From positions 1 to 13,662 of the forward strand of contig CAYWBO010000075.1 of NCBI GenBank assembly GCA_964456625.1: a DNA stretch of 13,662 bases, written 5' to 3'. This document shows positions 1 through 6,730 of the stretch, in pieces. A program made the position numbers and the translations under genes. The notes under the pieces were generated by a model. That model did no database searches, was not told the origin of the DNA, and saw only the letters and a list, made by a program, of their open reading frames with translations. Numbering within the stretch: position 1 is the first letter of the stretch; each line of letters starts with the position of its first letter. The DNA comes from Sulfidibacterium sp964456625 (GTDB taxonomy: Bacteria; Bacteroidota; Bacteroidia; Bacteroidales; F082).

Positions 1-504
1 GCTGAATTCGATGAAGCTGAAAAAGCGGTGAAAGAAAGAATTCAGAAGTTGCTTTCTATTAAGGGAACGGAAACTGTCGATTCCATTCACAAACGCCTCG
101 GACGTATTATGTGGGATCACGCCGGAATGGCACGGAACAAGGAAGGCCTGGAAGAAAGCATTAAGATGGTCCGTGCTTTGCGCGAAGAATTCTGGACGAA
201 AGTCCGGGTTCCCGGCAGCGATAAAGGGGTTAACCTGGAATTGGAAAAAGCCCTGCGTGTTGCTGATTTTCTGGAACTCGGTGAACTGCTGGCACGCGAT
301 GCCCTGCACCGTAATGAGTCTGCAGGAGGTCACTTCCGTGAAGAATACCGGACTCCTGAAGGAGAAGCCCTGCGTAACGACAAAGACTTTATGTATGTCG
401 CTGCCTGGGAATATGCCGGAGACGACACGGATCCTGTTTTGAACAAGGAGCCTTTGGTTTACGAAAACATTGAGGTGAAAACACGGAATTACAAAACCTC
501 TTAA
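1..504 (+). CDS. sdhA: Succinate dehydrogenase/fumarate reductase flavoprotein subunit, C-terminal part (5' end outside window)
   Basis: The reading frame is open from base 1, so this is the last 167 residues of a longer protein; the family is usually about 640 residues in Bacteroidota. The enzyme oxidises succinate to fumarate, or runs in reverse, as the FAD-carrying subunit of membrane complex II, facing the cytoplasm. The visible part is the helical C-terminal domain. It includes the RNESAGGHFREE stretch (about residues 105-116 of the visible piece) followed by TPEGEA, which matches the conserved ES.G.H.R region of SdhA/FrdA C-termini. Complete sdhB follows 40 bases downstream, giving the usual order sdhA-sdhB; the cytochrome b gene sdhC would be expected upstream, outside the window. 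The FAD and substrate sites cannot be inspected here. Whether the complex works mainly as dehydrogenase or fumarate reductase cannot be decided from this fragment. The GTG at 28 is internal and not a real start. Confidence 0.93.
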   Translation, partial: AEFDEAEKAVKERIQKLLSIKGTETVDSIHKRLGRIMWDHAGMARNKEGLEESIKMVRALREEFWTKVRVPGSDKGVNLELEKALRVADFLELGELLARDALHRNESAGGHFREEYRTPEGEALRNDKDFMYVAAWEYAGDDTDPVLNKEPLVYENIEVKTRNYKTS

Positions 505-544
505 AAGAAACTAACCAGATTTTAAACTTTAAAAATACAGAACA

Positions 545-1285
545 ATGGATCTAAAATTAAAAGTATGGCGTCAGGCCTCACCCGACGATAAGGGCAAGTT
601 TGTAGATTACCAGGTTCAAAATATATCACCCGATACTTCCTTTCTGGAAATGTTCGACATCCTGAACGACGAACTCGTAGAAAAAGGAGAGGACCCGATT
701 GCTTTCGACCATGACTGCCGCGAGGGAATTTGCGGTATGTGCAGTATGTTTATCAACGGACATCCTCACGGTCCCGAAAAGGCAACCACCACCTGCCAGC
801 TTCATATGAGAAAATTCAAAGATGGTGATACTATCGTAGTGGAGCCCTGGCGTGCCAAGCCGTTCCCTGTGATCAAAGACCTGATCGTAGACCGTTCGGC
901 GTTTGATATGATCATTCAGGAAGGCGGATATATCTCGGCTACTACCGGTGGTGTTCCGGATGCCAATTCCATCCCGATAAGGAAAGAAAATGCAGACCTC
1001 GCTATGGATGCAGCTGCCTGCATTGGATGCGGTGCTTGTGTGGCCGCCTGTAAAAATGCTTCCGCGATGCTGTTCGTCTCTGCAAAAGTTTCGCAGTTTG
1101 CTTTGTTGCCACAGGGAAAAGTGGAAGCCAAAGAACGTGTTAAAAAGATGGTTGCCAAAATGGATGAACTTGGATTTGGCAATTGTACCAACACCTATGC
1201 TTGCGAGGCCGAGTGCCCGAAAGAGATTTCAATTACCAATATTGCCCGCATGAACCGCCAGTTTATCGGTGCCAAACTGGGATAG
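545..1285 (+). CDS. sdhB: Succinate dehydrogenase/fumarate reductase iron-sulfur subunit
   Basis: This 246-residue protein carries electrons between the flavoprotein and the membrane quinone site of complex II. All cluster ligands are visible. A plant-type ferredoxin domain binds [2Fe-2S] through C58, C63, C66 and C84 (CREGICGMC then C84). The C-terminal bacterial ferredoxin domain has C159-x2-C162-x2-C165-x3-C169 and C214-x5-C220-x3-C224-P. By family rules C159, C162, C165 and C224 hold the [4Fe-4S], and C169, C214 and C220 hold the [3Fe-4S]. Length and spacing are normal for the family. The ATG at 545 has no clear Shine-Dalgarno sequence, as is common in this phylum. It lies 40 bases after sdhA in the same operon, and a terminator follows within 30 bases of the stop. 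It could equally be named frdB. Confidence 0.96.
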   Translation: MDLKLKVWRQASPDDKGKFVDYQVQNISPDTSFLEMFDILNDELVEKGEDPIAFDHDCREGICGMCSMFINGHPHGPEKATTTCQLHMRKFKDGDTIVVEPWRAKPFPVIKDLIVDRSAFDMIIQEGGYISATTGGVPDANSIPIRKENADLAMDAAACIGCGACVAACKNASAMLFVSAKVSQFALLPQGKVEAKERVKKMVAKMDELGFGNCTNTYACEAECPKEISITNIARMNRQFIGAKLG

Positions 1286-1310
1286 AGATTGATCCGGTAA
1301 TTCTATAAAT

Positions 1311-1351
1311 AAAGTGCTGCACGCTGTGTGGCACTTTGTTTTTTGTTGTTT
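1311..1351 (+). terminator. Intrinsic terminator after sdhB
   Basis: A 7-bp perfect stem AAAGTGC (1311-1317) pairs with GCACTTT (1331-1337), and an inner CAC/GTG pair can extend it. A T-rich run GTTTTTTGTTGTTT (1338-1351) follows. It sits 25 bases after the sdhB stop, and a promoter-like box for the next gene begins immediately after, so it probably ends the sdh operon. Confidence 0.8.
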
Positions 1352-1353
1352 CG

Positions 1354-1388
1354 TTTGCCAATATGTTAGCGGCTATTTTTTACATTTG
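1354..1388 (+). promoter_or_regulatory. Bacteroidota-type promoter for holB
   Basis: TACATTTG (1381-1388) matches the phylum's -7 consensus TAnnTTTG, and TTTG (1354-1357) is a possible -33 box. The spacer of 23 bases is at the long end of the usual range. The predicted transcript start would be about 10-15 bases before the holB ATG at 1407. The location directly after the sdhB terminator supports it. No experimental start is known to me. Confidence 0.6.
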
Positions 1389-1406
1389 AAACCTGAATAA
1401 AGGCTT

Positions 1407-2573
1407 ATGCAATTTAGTTTGGTCATCGGACAGGAAGCTGTTAAAGAGAAGCTGATCGCCAGCGTGAATGAGAACAGGATGGCGCATACGCAGCTGTTTC
1501 TAGGGCCGGAAGGTTCCGGGGCTTTTCCCTTGGCTGTTGCATTTGCACAGTATGTCAACTGTCATAACAAGAAGGACGGCGACAGTTGCGGTACCTGCCT
1601 GTCGTGTATCAAATACCAGAAATTTGCCCATCCCGACCTTCATTTTATTTTTCCTACCAACACCAACGAAAAGGTGAAGAAGGATCCTAAATCTTTGCTT
1701 TTTACAGAGGAGTGGAGGGAATATCTGAAAGAAACACAGGGTTATGCCGATCAGAATCAGTGGTACGAAAAGCTGGCGATCGGGAATAAGCAGGGCACTA
1801 TTTACACACGCGATGCCGACGATGTGGTAAAGATCCTGGGTTTGAAACCTTATGAGGCGGAATATAAGGTGGTGATCATCTACCTGGCAGAAAAACTGAT
1901 GGATCAGGCTTCCAATAAGTTGCTGAAAAGCCTGGAGGAACCCCCTGACAAGACGTTGATCATCCTGGTCGCAGAGCGATATGAAATGATCATTCCCACC
2001 ATCCGGTCTAGGGCGCAGCTGGTAAAGATCCCGAGAATCCCTGATGACAGGTTGGTGCTAGAGTTGCTGAAACGGTTTCCGGATACTATCGATGAATCCA
2101 AAGCTGAAGATGTGGTTGCTTTGGCTCAGGGAAACTGGAATTTGGCGATCAATATCGTGGAATATGCCGGGGAAAACGAATATAATTTTATCACTTTCAG
2201 GGAATGGATGCGTCTTTGCTTTAAACCGGGTGACTATTTCAAACTCAACACACTAATCCAGGAGCTTTCCCGTTTGGGTAGAGAGAAGCAGAAAAGTTTT
2301 CTGACATACGGACTGAATGTAGTACACAGCGCTTTGCTTGTGAATCAGAAACTGGATGTTAAGCTCATTGCCGGGGCAGAGGAGAAGGATTATTTTAAAA
2401 ATTTCGGACCTTTTGTAAATAGCGCTAATGAGCAGGAGATATACAGTCTATTGAATAATGCCGTGTATCATGTGGAAAGGAATGCAAATCCAGGAATTTT
2501 GTTTACCCATTTAAGTTTCCGGTTTATTGACTTGTTGAAAAAGGGAAGGGTTTTTGCTGCAAGTACGAAATAA
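1407..2573 (+). CDS. holB: DNA polymerase III clamp-loader subunit delta-prime
   Basis: This 388-residue AAA+-fold protein is the delta-prime subunit, which helps the clamp loader open the beta sliding clamp during replication. The N-terminus (VIGQEAVKEKL then AHTQLFLGPEGSG) is the typical clamp-loader start. The P-loop region GPEGSGAFPLA (33-43) lacks the GK[ST] needed for ATP binding, as expected for delta-prime. A zinc module is present: C52, C61, C64, C67. The LLKSLEEPP motif (172-180) is diagnostic of the DnaX/HolB family. The arginine-finger motif reads SRAQ (201-204) rather than SRC, so R202 is kept but the Cys is Ala. The C-terminal part (about 220-388) is the helical collar domain. 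The ATG at 1407 has only a weak upstream AAAGG. ricT follows 111 bases downstream, a neighbourhood also seen in Firmicutes. A DnaX paralogue is unlikely because of the lost P-loop lysine and the length. Confidence 0.9.
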   Translation: MQFSLVIGQEAVKEKLIASVNENRMAHTQLFLGPEGSGAFPLAVAFAQYVNCHNKKDGDSCGTCLSCIKYQKFAHPDLHFIFPTNTNEKVKKDPKSLLFTEEWREYLKETQGYADQNQWYEKLAIGNKQGTIYTRDADDVVKILGLKPYEAEYKVVIIYLAEKLMDQASNKLLKSLEEPPDKTLIILVAERYEMIIPTIRSRAQLVKIPRIPDDRLVLELLKRFPDTIDESKAEDVVALAQGNWNLAINIVEYAGENEYNFITFREWMRLCFKPGDYFKLNTLIQELSRLGREKQKSFLTYGLNVVHSALLVNQKLDVKLIAGAEEKDYFKNFGPFVNSANEQEIYSLLNNAVYHVERNANPGILFTHLSFRFIDLLKKGRVFAASTK

Positions 2574-2651
2574 GTAGCTTGAAGCGTTTAACCATTGAGC
2601 GTTTTATCACCTCAACCCGTGTTATTCATACCACTTCATGTATAAATTTTC

Positions 2652-2659
2652 TACTTTTG
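2652..2659 (+). promoter_or_regulatory. Probable -7 promoter element upstream of ricT
   Basis: TACTTTTG (2652-2659) fits TAnnTTTG and lies 25 bases before the ricT ATG, which would give a leader of roughly 18 bases. No convincing TTTG/TTG -33 box is visible 19-23 bases upstream, so this rests on the -7 box alone. A second match, TAATTTTG at 2672-2679, is too close to the start codon to be the main promoter. Confidence 0.45.
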
Positions 2660-2684
2660 TACTCACAATGCTAATTTTGGAATC

Positions 2685-3791
2685 ATGGAAAATCCCATCG
2701 ATATAAATAATCAAACTCATTCTATTTCTGGTGAAGAGTGTTGTCTTTCAGGGGTTGAATTACCTGATGGTGTGACGATTGACCGCTCGAGATGCTGTAA
2801 GCTTAAATCTTTTAACTGGCTCAAAGATTATCAGGATCCTAATCCGGAAAAGGAGTATTATGTTGAAGTCCGTTTTAAGAACGGAAGAAAAGACTTTTTT
2901 GTCTGCCCTCCTGAACTGACTTTAACGGAAGGAGAGGTCGTAGCTGTGGAGGCAAGCCCCGGCCATGAAATCGGAATTGTTTCCCTTACGGGGGAAGTGG
3001 TCAACCTGCAGATGAAAAGAAAAAAGGTGGACCCGGAAAAAGCGGAGCTGAAAAAGATCTACCGTCATGCACGCGGCACTGACATTGAAAAATGGTTTGA
3101 ATCCATTGCCCTGGAAGACGACACGCTTTATAAAACGAAGAAAATTGCTGAAGAACTGGGACTGGACATGAAGTTGAATGACGTTGAATACCAGGGCGAT
3201 AAAACAAAGGCTATTTTTTATTACACGGCCAATGAACGGGTCGATTTTCGGATTCTTATCCGTCGGCTTGCCGAAGAATTCAAAGTGCGTATCGAGATGC
3301 GGCAGATCGGGGCCCGGCAGGAAGCTTCCAAGTTGGGGGGTATTGGTTCGTGCGGGCGCGAGCTTTGTTGCGCTTCGCACATGAGTAATTTTAAAAGCGT
3401 TTCTACCAACTCTGCCCGGGTGCAACAACTATCGCTGAACCCGCAGAAACTGGCAGGCCAGTGCGGTAAGCTTAAATGTTGCCTGAATTATGAGCTGGAT
3501 CATTATTTAGAGATACTGGAAGAATTTTCTGACCCGAAGATCATTCTTAAATCAAAGAAGGGGAATGCCGTTCATCAGAAAAGTGATATTTTCAAGCGAG
3601 TGATGCTTTATTCTTACGTGAATGAACCCAACAGCATGCTCGTTATTCCTGTGGATCAGGTGAAGAAAATCATCGAGATGAACCAAAAAGGGAAATTGCC
3701 GAATGACCTGGAAATCTATGCGCAGCAAACGCAACAGGTAACCGGGGAAGACAGTTCATCGGATAACGAAGGATATGTTTCATACATATAG
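2685..3791 (+). CDS. ricT: RicT/PSP1-domain Fe-S regulatory protein (YaaT family)
   Basis: This 368-residue protein belongs to the PSP1/YaaT (RicT) family. In Bacillus subtilis RicT works with RicA and RicF as an Fe-S-containing complex that affects RNase Y-dependent RNA processing; its role in Bacteroidota is not established. The diagnostic core is the paired Cys motif CGRELCC (C223, C228, C229) and CGKLKCC (C260, C265, C266) around a conserved SLNPQKLAGQ stretch. The PSP1 core covers roughly residues 55-270. An N-terminal extension carries two further Cys pairs (C19-C20 and C37-C38) plus C74. The C-terminal ~90 residues are charged and end in an acidic, Ser-rich tail. The ATG at 2685 is preceded by a promoter-like box. 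holB lies upstream and gldH starts 44 bases downstream, probably in the same transcript. Family assignment is secure; cellular function here is inferred only. Confidence 0.9.
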   Translation: MENPIDINNQTHSISGEECCLSGVELPDGVTIDRSRCCKLKSFNWLKDYQDPNPEKEYYVEVRFKNGRKDFFVCPPELTLTEGEVVAVEASPGHEIGIVSLTGEVVNLQMKRKKVDPEKAELKKIYRHARGTDIEKWFESIALEDDTLYKTKKIAEELGLDMKLNDVEYQGDKTKAIFYYTANERVDFRILIRRLAEEFKVRIEMRQIGARQEASKLGGIGSCGRELCCASHMSNFKSVSTNSARVQQLSLNPQKLAGQCGKLKCCLNYELDHYLEILEEFSDPKIILKSKKGNAVHQKSDIFKRVMLYSYVNEPNSMLVIPVDQVKKIIEMNQKGKLPNDLEIYAQQTQQVTGEDSSSDNEGYVSYI

Positions 3792-3825
3792 CATGAAAAA
3801 GCAGCAGAACGATGTAAATTTTCTT

Positions 3826-3831
3826 AAGGAG
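3826..3831 (+). promoter_or_regulatory. Strong Shine-Dalgarno of gldH
   Basis: AAGGAG sits four bases before the gldH ATG at 3836. Most genes in this window show no such site, so the match is unusually strong, although the spacing is short. It fixes the start codon, which also gives a complete lipoprotein signal peptide. Confidence 0.6.
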
Positions 3832-3835
3832 ATAC

Positions 3836-4315
3836 ATGAAACTGAATAAAATCGTCAAACCATTCAATCTGATTTTTGTTTTGCTGGTGATGCTGCTGGC
3901 TTCCTGCTCGGGCGGTGTTCTTTTTGATCAAACGGCCGATGTCGGAGGGCATTGGTACAAAGACAATCCGAAAGATTTCGATGTAACGGTTAAGGATAGC
4001 CTGGCTACCTATAATTTTTATTTGGATGTCAGACACAGTACGGATTACCGCTACAGCAATTTATACTTATTTTTACAGACCCGTTTTCCCAATGGCCATC
4101 TTACACGTGATACACTCCAGTTAATTCTGGCCGACAATGCGGGTAAGTGGCTGGGAAAAGGCTGGGGTTCAGTGAAAGAGGATCAGATCTTACTAAAACA
4201 CAATTTAAGGTTTCCCCTGAAGGGAAACTATGAGTTTACGATCTGGCAGGCGATGCGGGCAGATACCTTGAAAGGAGTCAGGAATATCGGTTTGCGGATT
4301 GTCCGTTCTAATTAA
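3836..4315 (+). CDS. gldH: GldH-family lipoprotein
   Basis: This 159-residue predicted lipoprotein has a positively charged N-terminus (KLNKIVK), a hydrophobic stretch at about 10-22 and the lipobox LASC with the lipidated cysteine at C24. The mature part, with a VLFDQTADVGG start, a YNFYLDVRHSTDYRYSNLYLF segment and a late NYEFTIWQAMR segment, matches the GldH family. GldH is required for gliding in Flavobacterium johnsoniae but is also found in many non-gliding Bacteroidota. The gene has a strong Shine-Dalgarno sequence and lies 44 bases after ricT and 28 bases before a class A penicillin-binding protein gene. That suggests co-transcription and an envelope role. No other gld genes are in the window, so gliding cannot be inferred. 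The assignment rests on residue pattern, size, lipobox and neighbours. Confidence 0.85.
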   Translation: MKLNKIVKPFNLIFVLLVMLLASCSGGVLFDQTADVGGHWYKDNPKDFDVTVKDSLATYNFYLDVRHSTDYRYSNLYLFLQTRFPNGHLTRDTLQLILADNAGKWLGKGWGSVKEDQILLKHNLRFPLKGNYEFTIWQAMRADTLKGVRNIGLRIVRSN

Positions 4316-4343
4316 AAAACAAATTTAACAGGGAACAAGGTTC

Positions 4344-6623
4344 ATGGAAAAAGAGACGAAGCAGGGGCCTAAGAAGAAATTCTTTAACTATATCACTAAA
4401 TTCTGGCTGATCTACCTGATAGGCGTGTTGCTGGTGGTTTTGTTTTTTTACGGGATTGTCACGCAGTTTTTTGGTCCCATGCCCAGCTTTAAGCAGCTGG
4501 AAAACCCTAAGAGCAATCTTGCTTCTGAAGTCTTTTCTTCCGATGGAAAAATCCTGGGGACTTATTATATTGAAAACCGCTCTAATGTGAGCTACCGACA
4601 GCTATCGCCCGATCTTATCAATGCCCTTATCTCTGTCGAGGATGTCCGTTTTGAGAAGCATTCCGGGATTGATGACCGGGCTATCTTACGTGTTATTTAC
4701 GGCCTTGTTTCAGGACATTACAAAGGCGGTGGCAGTACCATCACGCAACAGTTGGCCAAGAATCTGTTTCCTCGTGGAAATCTGACCCTGCCTCATCTGG
4801 TGATCCGCAAGTTTCAGGAATGGGTGACTGCCGTAAAGCTGGAGCGCTATTATTCCAAAGAAGAGATCATTACCATGTATCTGAATACGGTGTTTTTCGG
4901 CCATAATGCTTACGGGATTAAGGCAGCAGCCAAGACATTTTTTGACAAATCTCCCGATTCGTTAAATCTGCAGGAGTCAGCCCTGATGGCAGGCGTGGTG
5001 AACCGTCCCACCCATTTCAGTCCGATCTTGCATCCCAAAGCAGCCATGGAGCGGAGAAACCTGGTATTGGCTCAGATGCTGAAATATCACAAGATCACGC
5101 AGCATATGTATGATTCTGTGAGTCAGCTTCCGTTGGGAGTTGAAAACTTCGGATTGCAGAATCACAATACCGGAGAAGCCCGTTATTTCAGGGAATTCCT
5201 GCGTGATAAGATGAATCAGTGGTGTGCGACGCATTTCAAAAGTGATGGTAACCCCTACAACCTTTACAAAGACGGCCTGAAAATTTTTACCACTATTAAT
5301 TCGAAAATGCAGCGGTATGCAGAAGAGGCGGTAAGAGAACATCTGGCCAACGACCTTCAGCCTACGTTTTATAAAGTTTGGAAGGGGATCCCGAATGCTC
5401 CGTTTGATCTGCAGGGCACGCCTGAACAAATTCAGGTGCAGGTTCAGCAACTTATGGATCAGGCGATGAGACGTTCTGACAGGTATCGAAGAATGAAGGA
5501 AGAAGGTTATTCTGAAGATTCCATAGAAAAGGCTTTTAATACGCCTGTTGAGATGCGCGTTTTTTCCTGGAAAGGAGACCTGGATACCACCATGACACCC
5601 ATGGATTCAATACGATATTACAAATATTTCCTCCTGGCCGGTCTGATGTCCATGGAGACGACAACGGGTTTTGTACGTGCTTATGTGGGCGGTATTGATT
5701 TTAAGTATTTTAAGTATGATCATGTCACGCAGGCAAAGCGTCAGGTAGGTTCGGCTTTTAAACCTTTTGTGTATACCCTTGCCATGCAGGAAGGCGAATA
5801 CAGCCCTTGTTATAAAGTGCCCAATATACAATATAGCGTTCCCTGGGATGGGAAATACTGGACTCCTGAAAATGCAGATAATGAAGATGTTGGAAAAGAA
5901 GTTACCTTGAAATGGGCTTTGGCAACTTCGAACAACTGGATTGCCGCCTGGCTGATCAGACAGTTTTCACCGCAATCCGTGATTCAGATGGCCCGTAATA
6001 TGGGAGTCACCTCACCGATTCCTGCTGTTCCCTCCATTGCGTTGGGGACTGCGGATATTTCACTGGAAGAGATGACCGGCGCGATGAATACTTTTGCCGA
6101 TAAAGGGGTCTATATCAAGCCGATTTTTGTCACTAAAATAGAAGATAAGAACGGTGATGTACTTTACCAATATAAACCTCGGAAGAATGAGGCGATGAGT
6201 GAGATCACCGCCTATAAAATGATTAAACTGCTGGAAGGCGTTGTGGAAAGCGGAACGGGTGTCAGGCTGGGATGGAAGTACGGATTTAGAAATCCGATTG
6301 CAGGAAAGACGGGTACTTCACAACACCAATCCGATGGATGGTTTATGGGGATTGTCCCCAAACTGACCACCGGGGTTTGGGTGGGAGCAGAGGACCGATC
6401 CGTACATTTCCATACCATTACTTTAGGTCAGGGGGCGAATATGGCATTGCCGATCTGGGCGCTGTATATGAAAAAGATTTACGCAGATCCTTCCCTGGGA
6501 ATCAGTCAGAAGGATGATTTCCAGAAACCGCTGAAAAACATTGATGTCGAGTTTGATTGCAAGAAATATGATAAAGTGCATAAGAAGGCGACCCCCGACG
6601 GAAATATTGGCGATCATTTTTAA
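4344..6623 (+). CDS. mrcA: Class A penicillin-binding protein (PBP1A-type transglycosylase/transpeptidase)
   Basis: This 759-residue bifunctional enzyme polymerises peptidoglycan strands and cross-links their peptides in the periplasm. A short basic cytoplasmic tail precedes one membrane anchor (about 20-40). The GT51 domain follows, with catalytic E99 in EDVRFEKH, then GGSTITQQLAKNLF (128-142) and a KLERYYSKEEIITMYLN block (165-181). After a charged linker (about 335-420) comes the transpeptidase domain: nucleophile S470 and K473 in SAFK, S529-N-N531, and KTGT (655-658). All catalytic motifs are intact, and the length is normal for Bacteroidota. It lacks a long C-terminal extension. The start ATG has a weak AAGG upstream. 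It probably shares a transcript with gldH, 28 bases upstream. The family is certain; the exact orthology (PBP1A, PBP1B or PBP1C type) is less so, but the C-terminus lacks the PBP1C domain. Confidence 0.95.
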   Translation: MEKETKQGPKKKFFNYITKFWLIYLIGVLLVVLFFYGIVTQFFGPMPSFKQLENPKSNLASEVFSSDGKILGTYYIENRSNVSYRQLSPDLINALISVEDVRFEKHSGIDDRAILRVIYGLVSGHYKGGGSTITQQLAKNLFPRGNLTLPHLVIRKFQEWVTAVKLERYYSKEEIITMYLNTVFFGHNAYGIKAAAKTFFDKSPDSLNLQESALMAGVVNRPTHFSPILHPKAAMERRNLVLAQMLKYHKITQHMYDSVSQLPLGVENFGLQNHNTGEARYFREFLRDKMNQWCATHFKSDGNPYNLYKDGLKIFTTINSKMQRYAEEAVREHLANDLQPTFYKVWKGIPNAPFDLQGTPEQIQVQVQQLMDQAMRRSDRYRRMKEEGYSEDSIEKAFNTPVEMRVFSWKGDLDTTMTPMDSIRYYKYFLLAGLMSMETTTGFVRAYVGGIDFKYFKYDHVTQAKRQVGSAFKPFVYTLAMQEGEYSPCYKVPNIQYSVPWDGKYWTPENADNEDVGKEVTLKWALATSNNWIAAWLIRQFSPQSVIQMARNMGVTSPIPAVPSIALGTADISLEEMTGAMNTFADKGVYIKPIFVTKIEDKNGDVLYQYKPRKNEAMSEITAYKMIKLLEGVVESGTGVRLGWKYGFRNPIAGKTGTSQHQSDGWFMGIVPKLTTGVWVGAEDRSVHFHTITLGQGANMALPIWALYMKKIYADPSLGISQKDDFQKPLKNIDVEFDCKKYDKVHKKATPDGNIGDHF

Positions 6624-6670
6624 TTTACTTTCAGAGTAATTGGATTACATAGCTATGTTGGAGAATCTTT

Positions 6671-6703
6671 TTTGTCCCACACGATAAAAAATGAATATAT
6701 TTG
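6671..6703 (+). promoter_or_regulatory. Near-consensus promoter for the histidine kinase gene
   Basis: TTTG (6671-6674), a 21-base spacer and TATATTTG (6696-6703) give a full match to the Bacteroidota pattern. The predicted transcript start is around 6707-6710. The -7 box covers the most upstream in-frame start (TTG 6701), so translation must begin further downstream if this promoter is used. Confidence 0.7.
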
Positions 6704-6730
6704 TCCTCCTGGCTTTGTGAAAGGAGGGTT

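Noticed and set aside
2583..2604. Short direct repeat AGCGTTT (2583-2589 and 2598-2604) in the holB-ricT gap
   Set aside because: Seven bases is too short to be meaningful, it is not palindromic and it is not positioned relative to the promoter like an operator.
2922..3428. 168-codon open frame on the minus strand opposite ricT
   Set aside because: It lies wholly inside a well-supported gene on the other strand, has no recognisable domain, and its low-complexity Phe/His-rich composition is what the reverse complement of this coding sequence would give.
4977..5450. 157-codon minus-strand frame opposite the PBP gene
   Set aside because: Fully antisense to conserved PBP coding sequence, no recognisable family motifs, no promoter or ribosome-binding site noted.
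6622..6640. TTACT/AGTAA hairpin after the PBP gene
   Set aside because: A five-pair AT-rich stem with no T tract following; not a credible terminator.
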